From assembly GCF_003675325.1 (NCBI RefSeq), contig NZ_CP033073.1, positions 3,224,001-3,288,000 on the forward strand: a stretch of 64,000 nucleotides of DNA, written 5' to 3'. Positions 61,001-64,000 of this stretch are shown in pieces (position 1 is the first letter of the stretch; each line of letters begins with the position of its first letter). This DNA comes from Streptomyces dangxiongensis. Lineage in GTDB: Bacteria; Actinomycetota; Actinomycetes; Streptomycetales; Streptomycetaceae. The notes below the pieces were generated by a model. The model saw nothing but the letters and a program-made list of their open reading frames with translations. It ran no database searches and was not told the DNA's origin. The translations under genes and the position numbers were made by a program.

Positions 61001-62049
61001 CTCACGGCGACCGTCACCGGCTCGTTGACCAGCGTGACGCCGAAGGCCTCGCGGACGCCGGCGACGACCTCGCGGGCGAGGGCCAGCAGGTCCTCGGTGG
61101 TGGCGTCGCCCCGGTTGGTGAGGGCGAGGGTGTGCTTGGTGGAGATGCGGGCGGGCCCGGTGCCGTAGCCCTTGGTGAAGCCCGCCCTGTCGATCAGCCA
61201 GGCCGCGGACGTCTTCGTACGGCCCTGGCCCGCCGGGTAGGCGGGCGGCTCGACACCGTCGCCCAGCCGCTCGCGCACGCGCGCGCGGAACGCGGCGAAC
61301 CGCTCGTCGGTGAGGATCGGGTTGGTGAAGAAGGAGCCGGCCGACCAGGTGTCGTGGTCCTCGGCGTCCAGCACCATGCCCTTGCCCGCGCGCAGCTTCA
61401 GCACGGTCTCGCGGGCGTCGGCCAGCGGCACCCGGTCTCCGGGGTCGACACCGAGCGCGCGGGCCGCCTCGGCGTACTTCACCGGCGCGGACATCCCGCC
61501 GGCGTCCTCCAGCTCGAAGCGGACCCGGAGCACGACGTAGCGCTCGGGGTCTGCCTTGAAGCGGCTGTGGCGGTAGGAGAAGGCGCACTCCTCGTCGGCC
61601 AGCGTGACGGTCTCGCCGGCGCGCCGGTCGTAGACGGTCACCTCGGTGATCGTCGAGGACACCTCCTGGCCGTAGGCGCCCACGTTCTGGACCGGTGTGG
61701 CGCCCGCGGACCCGGGGATGCCGGCCAGGCACTCGATCCCGGCGAGTCCGGCCTCGACCGTGCGGGCCACGGCGTCGGTCCACACCTCGCCCGCCGCCAG
61801 TTCCAGGGTCGTGCCGCGCAGCTCGACACCGCGCGTGGCGATGCGCAGGGCGGTGCCGTCGAAACCCTTGTCGCCGATGACCAGGTTCGATCCGCCGCCG
61901 ATCACCAGCAGCGGCGTACCGCTCTCGTCGGCCTCGCGGACGGCGGCGATCACCTCGGCGTCGGTCGTGGCGGTCAGCAGCCGCGTCGCGGGACCGCCCA
62001 GCCGGAAGGTGGTCAGCGGGGCAAGGGGGGCGTCGTGGAGTACCTGCAC
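60994..62049 (-). CDS. murB: UDP-N-acetylmuramate dehydrogenase
   Basis: FAD/NADPH enzyme that reduces UDP-GlcNAc-enolpyruvate to UDP-MurNAc. 351 residues. FAD-binding part: TTFRLGGPATRLLTATTDAE, LLVIGGGSNLVIGDKGFDG and CLAGIPGSAGATPVQNVGAY; the substrate segment is FSYRHSRFK, and the C-terminal catalytic region has SAAWLIDRAGFTKGYGTGPA. GTG is taken as the start because TAGTCT precedes it by 7 nt. The last codons overlap a tandem repeat. Confidence 0.96.
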   Translation of the reverse strand: MQVLHDAPLAPLTTFRLGGPATRLLTATTDAEVIAAVREADESGTPLLVIGGGSNLVIGDKGFDGTALRIATRGVELRGTTLELAAGEVWTDAVARTVEAGLAGIECLAGIPGSAGATPVQNVGAYGQEVSSTITEVTVYDRRAGETVTLADEECAFSYRHSRFKADPERYVVLRVRFELEDAGGMSAPVKYAEAARALGVDPGDRVPLADARETVLKLRAGKGMVLDAEDHDTWSAGSFFTNPILTDERFAAFRARVRERLGDGVEPPAYPAGQGRTKTSAAWLIDRAGFTKGYGTGPARISTKHTLALTNRGDATTEDLLALAREVVAGVREAFGVTLVNEPVTVAVSL

Positions 62050-62056
62050 GGGCCCA

Positions 62057-62062
62057 AGACTA
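62057..62062 (-). promoter_or_regulatory. -10 element for murB, leaderless
   Basis: TAGTCT on the minus strand ends 7 nt before the GTG. There is no ribosome binding site. Confidence 0.5.
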
Positions 62063-62177
62063 CGAGACACCTGCGACACCTCCGACAGCCCCGCTCGTCG
62101 CACAGGCACGGAAGGGCCGGCGACGGCGCCGGGGCCACTCCCCCGCCCGTGGGTGGGGGCGGGGCGGTGAACCGTCG

Positions 62178-62211
62178 CGCGCGCGTGGGCCTGTCGTGGC
62201 CCACGCGCGCG
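62178..62211 (-). terminator. Terminator after the MFS gene
   Basis: CGCGCGCGTGGGCC and its complement form a perfect 14-bp stem with a 6-nt loop, between the MFS stop and the murB start. Confidence 0.75.
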
Positions 62212-62282
62212 TGCACGCCCGCTTCTGCCGTCCGGCGGTCTCGGCGGTTCGGCCACGGCAGTCACCGGGTCCGCCCCCGGCC

Positions 62283-62374
62283 GGTCGACCGACCGACCGG
62301 CCGACCGGGTACCGGGTCAGCGGGAGACGGTCCCGGTTCGGCGGTAGGTGGCCGTGGCCCCGGGTCAGCGGGAG
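62283..62374. repeat. Short direct repeats across the MFS stop codon
   Basis: CCGGGTCAGCGGGAG occurs at 62312-62326 and 62360-62374, the latter including the MFS stop codon; the match continues for six more bases with two changes. A run of GACC units (CGACCGACCGACC) lies at 62286-62308. Confidence 0.75.
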
Positions 62375-63828
62375 GTGGTCTCCAGGACCGGTGTCGACGG
62401 CTGTCCGGACCCCGGCGCGAGCCGGCCGGCGCCGCGGCGGCCCGGGATCAGCAGGGCCGCGACCGCGGCGAGGGCGACCACCGCCGAGCCGGTGACCAGG
62501 GCAGGCCGCAGCCCGTCCACGAAGGACTGCGCGGAGTCGTAGCCACCCTGGGCGGAGAAGATCGACGCCATGACGGCGATGCCGAGCGCGCCGCCCACCT
62601 CGCGCAGGGCGTTGTTCGCGCCGGAGGCGACGCCCTGCTCCTGGGGGCGGACGCTGGACATGACCAGGTCGGCGGCCGGGGCGAAGTACAGGGCCATGCC
62701 GACGCCGCTGATGATCAGGGCGGGTAGCTGGACGGCGTAGGAGGCGTCCGTGGTGGCCACCCGGGCCATGTAGCCGAGGCCGGCCGCCTGGAGGAACAGG
62801 CCCGCGGCGACGACCGGCCGGCCGCCGATGCGGTCGGAGAGGATCCCGGCGACGGGCGCGACGAGCATCGGCATGCCGGTCCACGGCAGCATCCTGAGAC
62901 CCGCCTCGGTGGGCGAGTAGCCGAGCACGCCCTGCATGTACTGGCTGAGGAGGAAGATCGAGCCGAACATGCCGACGAACATCAGCAGGCTGGCCGCGTT
63001 GATCCCGGAGAAGGCACGGGAGCGGAACAGGCGCATGGGCAGCATGGGGGCCGCGGCGCGCGAGCTGTAGAGCACGAAGCCCACCAGCAGCGCTCCGCCC
63101 GCCGTCAGCGCGGTCAGGACGACCGGGTCGGTCCAGCCGTCGGCGGGCCCGCGGACCAGGCCGTAGACGATCCCGAAGAGCCCGCCGCTGGCGAGCAGCG
63201 TGCCGGGGACGTCGAGCCGGGTGCCGGCGCCGTACGACTCGGTGAGGCGCAGCCGGGCGAGCGGCAGCGCGATCAGGCCGAGCGGAACGTTCAGCCAGAA
63301 GATCCACTGCCAGGAGACGTGCTCGGTGAGGCTGCCGCCGATGAGTGGCCCGGAGGCGACGGCGAGTCCGTTGACGGCGCCCCAGATGCCGTACACGGTG
63401 CCGCGTCTGGCCGCGGGGACGGCGGCGGTCAGCAGGGTCAGCGTGAGCGGCATCATCACGGCCGCACCGACGCCCTGGACCGCACGGGCCGCGATCAGCG
63501 AGCCGATGCCGGGTGCCAGGGCCGCGGCGGCGGAGGCGCCGGTGAAGACGGCGAGTCCGGCGACGAACAGCCGGCGGCGCCCGAAGCGGTCGCCGAGCGC
63601 GGCGCCGGTCATGAGCAGGACGGCGAAGGTGAGCGTGTAGGCGCTCACGGTCCACTCCAGGTCGTCCAGCGCGCCGCCGAGGTCCTGGCGTATGGAGGGC
63701 AGCGCCGTGGTGACGACGAGGTTGTCCAGGGCCGCCATGAAGCCGGCGACGCTGGTGATGACGAGGGCCCACACGGCACCCGCGCGGGAGGGTGTGGTGG
63801 TGTCGGGTGCTGCGGTCTTGTGTGGCAT
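62365..63828 (-). CDS. MFS drug exporter, DHA2 (14-helix) type
   Basis: A 487-residue proton-driven efflux pump in the cytoplasmic membrane. The first helix ends with the DHA2 motif LDNLVVTTALPSI; motif A is GDRFGRRR near residue 80; motif C-like GLAVASGPLIGGSLTEHVSW is near 155. Length and spacing fit 14 membrane helices. The substrate is unknown, probably a toxic small molecule. GGGGGAG lies 6 nt before the ATG. A TetR-type operator-like repeat is in the promoter region, so the gene is likely repressed until a ligand appears. Confidence 0.92.
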   Translation of the reverse strand: MPHKTAAPDTTTPSRAGAVWALVITSVAGFMAALDNLVVTTALPSIRQDLGGALDDLEWTVSAYTLTFAVLLMTGAALGDRFGRRRLFVAGLAVFTGASAAAALAPGIGSLIAARAVQGVGAAVMMPLTLTLLTAAVPAARRGTVYGIWGAVNGLAVASGPLIGGSLTEHVSWQWIFWLNVPLGLIALPLARLRLTESYGAGTRLDVPGTLLASGGLFGIVYGLVRGPADGWTDPVVLTALTAGGALLVGFVLYSSRAAAPMLPMRLFRSRAFSGINAASLLMFVGMFGSIFLLSQYMQGVLGYSPTEAGLRMLPWTGMPMLVAPVAGILSDRIGGRPVVAAGLFLQAAGLGYMARVATTDASYAVQLPALIISGVGMALYFAPAADLVMSSVRPQEQGVASGANNALREVGGALGIAVMASIFSAQGGYDSAQSFVDGLRPALVTGSAVVALAAVAALLIPGRRGAGRLAPGSGQPSTPVLETTSR

Positions 63829-63851
63829 CGCTCCCCCTGAGCGTGATTCCG

Positions 63852-63871
63852 GTTAGTTATCAGTGACTAAC
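63852..63871. promoter_or_regulatory. TetR-type operator candidate upstream of the MFS gene
   Basis: GTTAGTCACTGATAACTAAC on the minus strand has perfect 6-bp outer arms (GTTAGT/ACTAAC) around an 8-nt centre. It lies 24-43 bp before the ATG, where it would overlap the promoter. Confidence 0.55.
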
Positions 63872-63950
63872 TTCCGCGGCGATGCGTTGCCCCAAGGGCT
63901 GCGATGCCCGGTGGGAGGACAGACGTGATGCCCTCCCGGTCGCGGTACGC

Positions 63951-64000
63951 CTACAGGTGGCCCTTGAGGCGGGCGGAGGGGTAGAGCCCCTCCCACACCC
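63951..64000 (-). CDS. 3' end of a gene cut by the window edge
   Basis: Only the last 15 codons are present, reading VWEGLYPSARLKGHL and a TAG stop, with GC-rich third positions throughout. The family is not recognisable. It is on the same strand as, and upstream of, the MFS exporter; a regulator is often found there, but nothing here shows it. Confidence 0.4.
   Translation of the reverse strand, partial: VWEGLYPSARLKGHL

Overview
The window is high-GC actinobacterial DNA that reads as a Streptomyces chromosome core region. GC is strongly biased at third codon positions, GTG and TTG starts are common, and the gene order is the Streptomyces form of the rif, str, S10, spc and alpha ribosomal clusters. 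Nearly all core genes lie on the minus strand, so transcription runs from high to low coordinates. Identifications rest on reading the translated sequence against remembered family features; no database search was made.

Layout, from low coordinates. (1) 1-9.4 kb, housekeeping and cell envelope: tsaB (cut by the window edge), a secreted L,D-transpeptidase-like protein lacking the catalytic His and Cys, a 58-codon ORF behind a perfect iron-box-like palindrome, tsaE, an alpha/beta hydrolase, alr, an intact L,D-transpeptidase, nnrD/nnrE, acpS, a short-chain dehydrogenase and a small secreted Cys-containing protein. (2) 9.4-17.2 kb, amino-sugar and CoA precursors: glmS, an unrecognised ORF, coaA, a DUF389 membrane protein and glmM, then the rplM-rpsI operon. 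(3) 17.2-19.4 kb: a membrane-anchored hypothetical protein, a decayed glycosyltransferase remnant and truA. (4) 19.4-36.2 kb: one long ribosomal array read as rpsJ-rplC-rplD-rplW-rplB-rpsS-rplV-rpsC-rplP-rpmC-rpsQ (S10), rplN-rplX-rplE-rpsN-rpsH-rplF-rplR-rpsE-rpmD-rplO-secY-adk-map (spc), and infA-rpmJ-rpsM-rpsK-rpoA-rplQ (alpha). (5) 36.2-39.4 kb: a Tat-exported family 115 glycoside hydrolase lodged between tuf and rpsJ. (6) 39.4-44.1 kb: the str operon rpsL-rpsG-fusA-tuf. (7) 44.3-58.3 kb: the tRNA-Trp, secE, nusG, rplK, rplA, lipoprotein, rplJ, rplL, rpoB, rpoC run. (8) 58.5-64 kb: an aspartate-type aminotransferase, adenosine deaminase, murB, a DHA2-type MFS exporter with an operator-like site, and the 3' end of one more gene.

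Together the genes supply the translation and transcription machinery (ribosomal proteins, EF-Tu, EF-G, IF-1, RNA polymerase alpha, beta and beta', NusG), protein export (SecY, SecE), N-terminal Met removal (Map) and tRNA modification (TsaB, TsaE, TruA). They also supply peptidoglycan precursors and cross-links (Alr, GlmS, GlmM, MurB, L,D-transpeptidase).

Two kinds of control stand out. The ribosomal and polymerase operons have good TTGACC-type promoters, leaders of about 150-380 nt and hairpins at operon boundaries. Many flanking single genes instead have a -10 hexamer 6-8 nt before the start codon and are probably transcribed without a leader. No CRISPR array, insertion sequence, rRNA gene or biosynthetic cluster was seen. 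The most novel signals are regulatory: a 25-nt hairpin element shared by the rpsJ and rpsL leaders, an iron box in front of a tiny ORF, and short direct repeats that span three gene stop codons.
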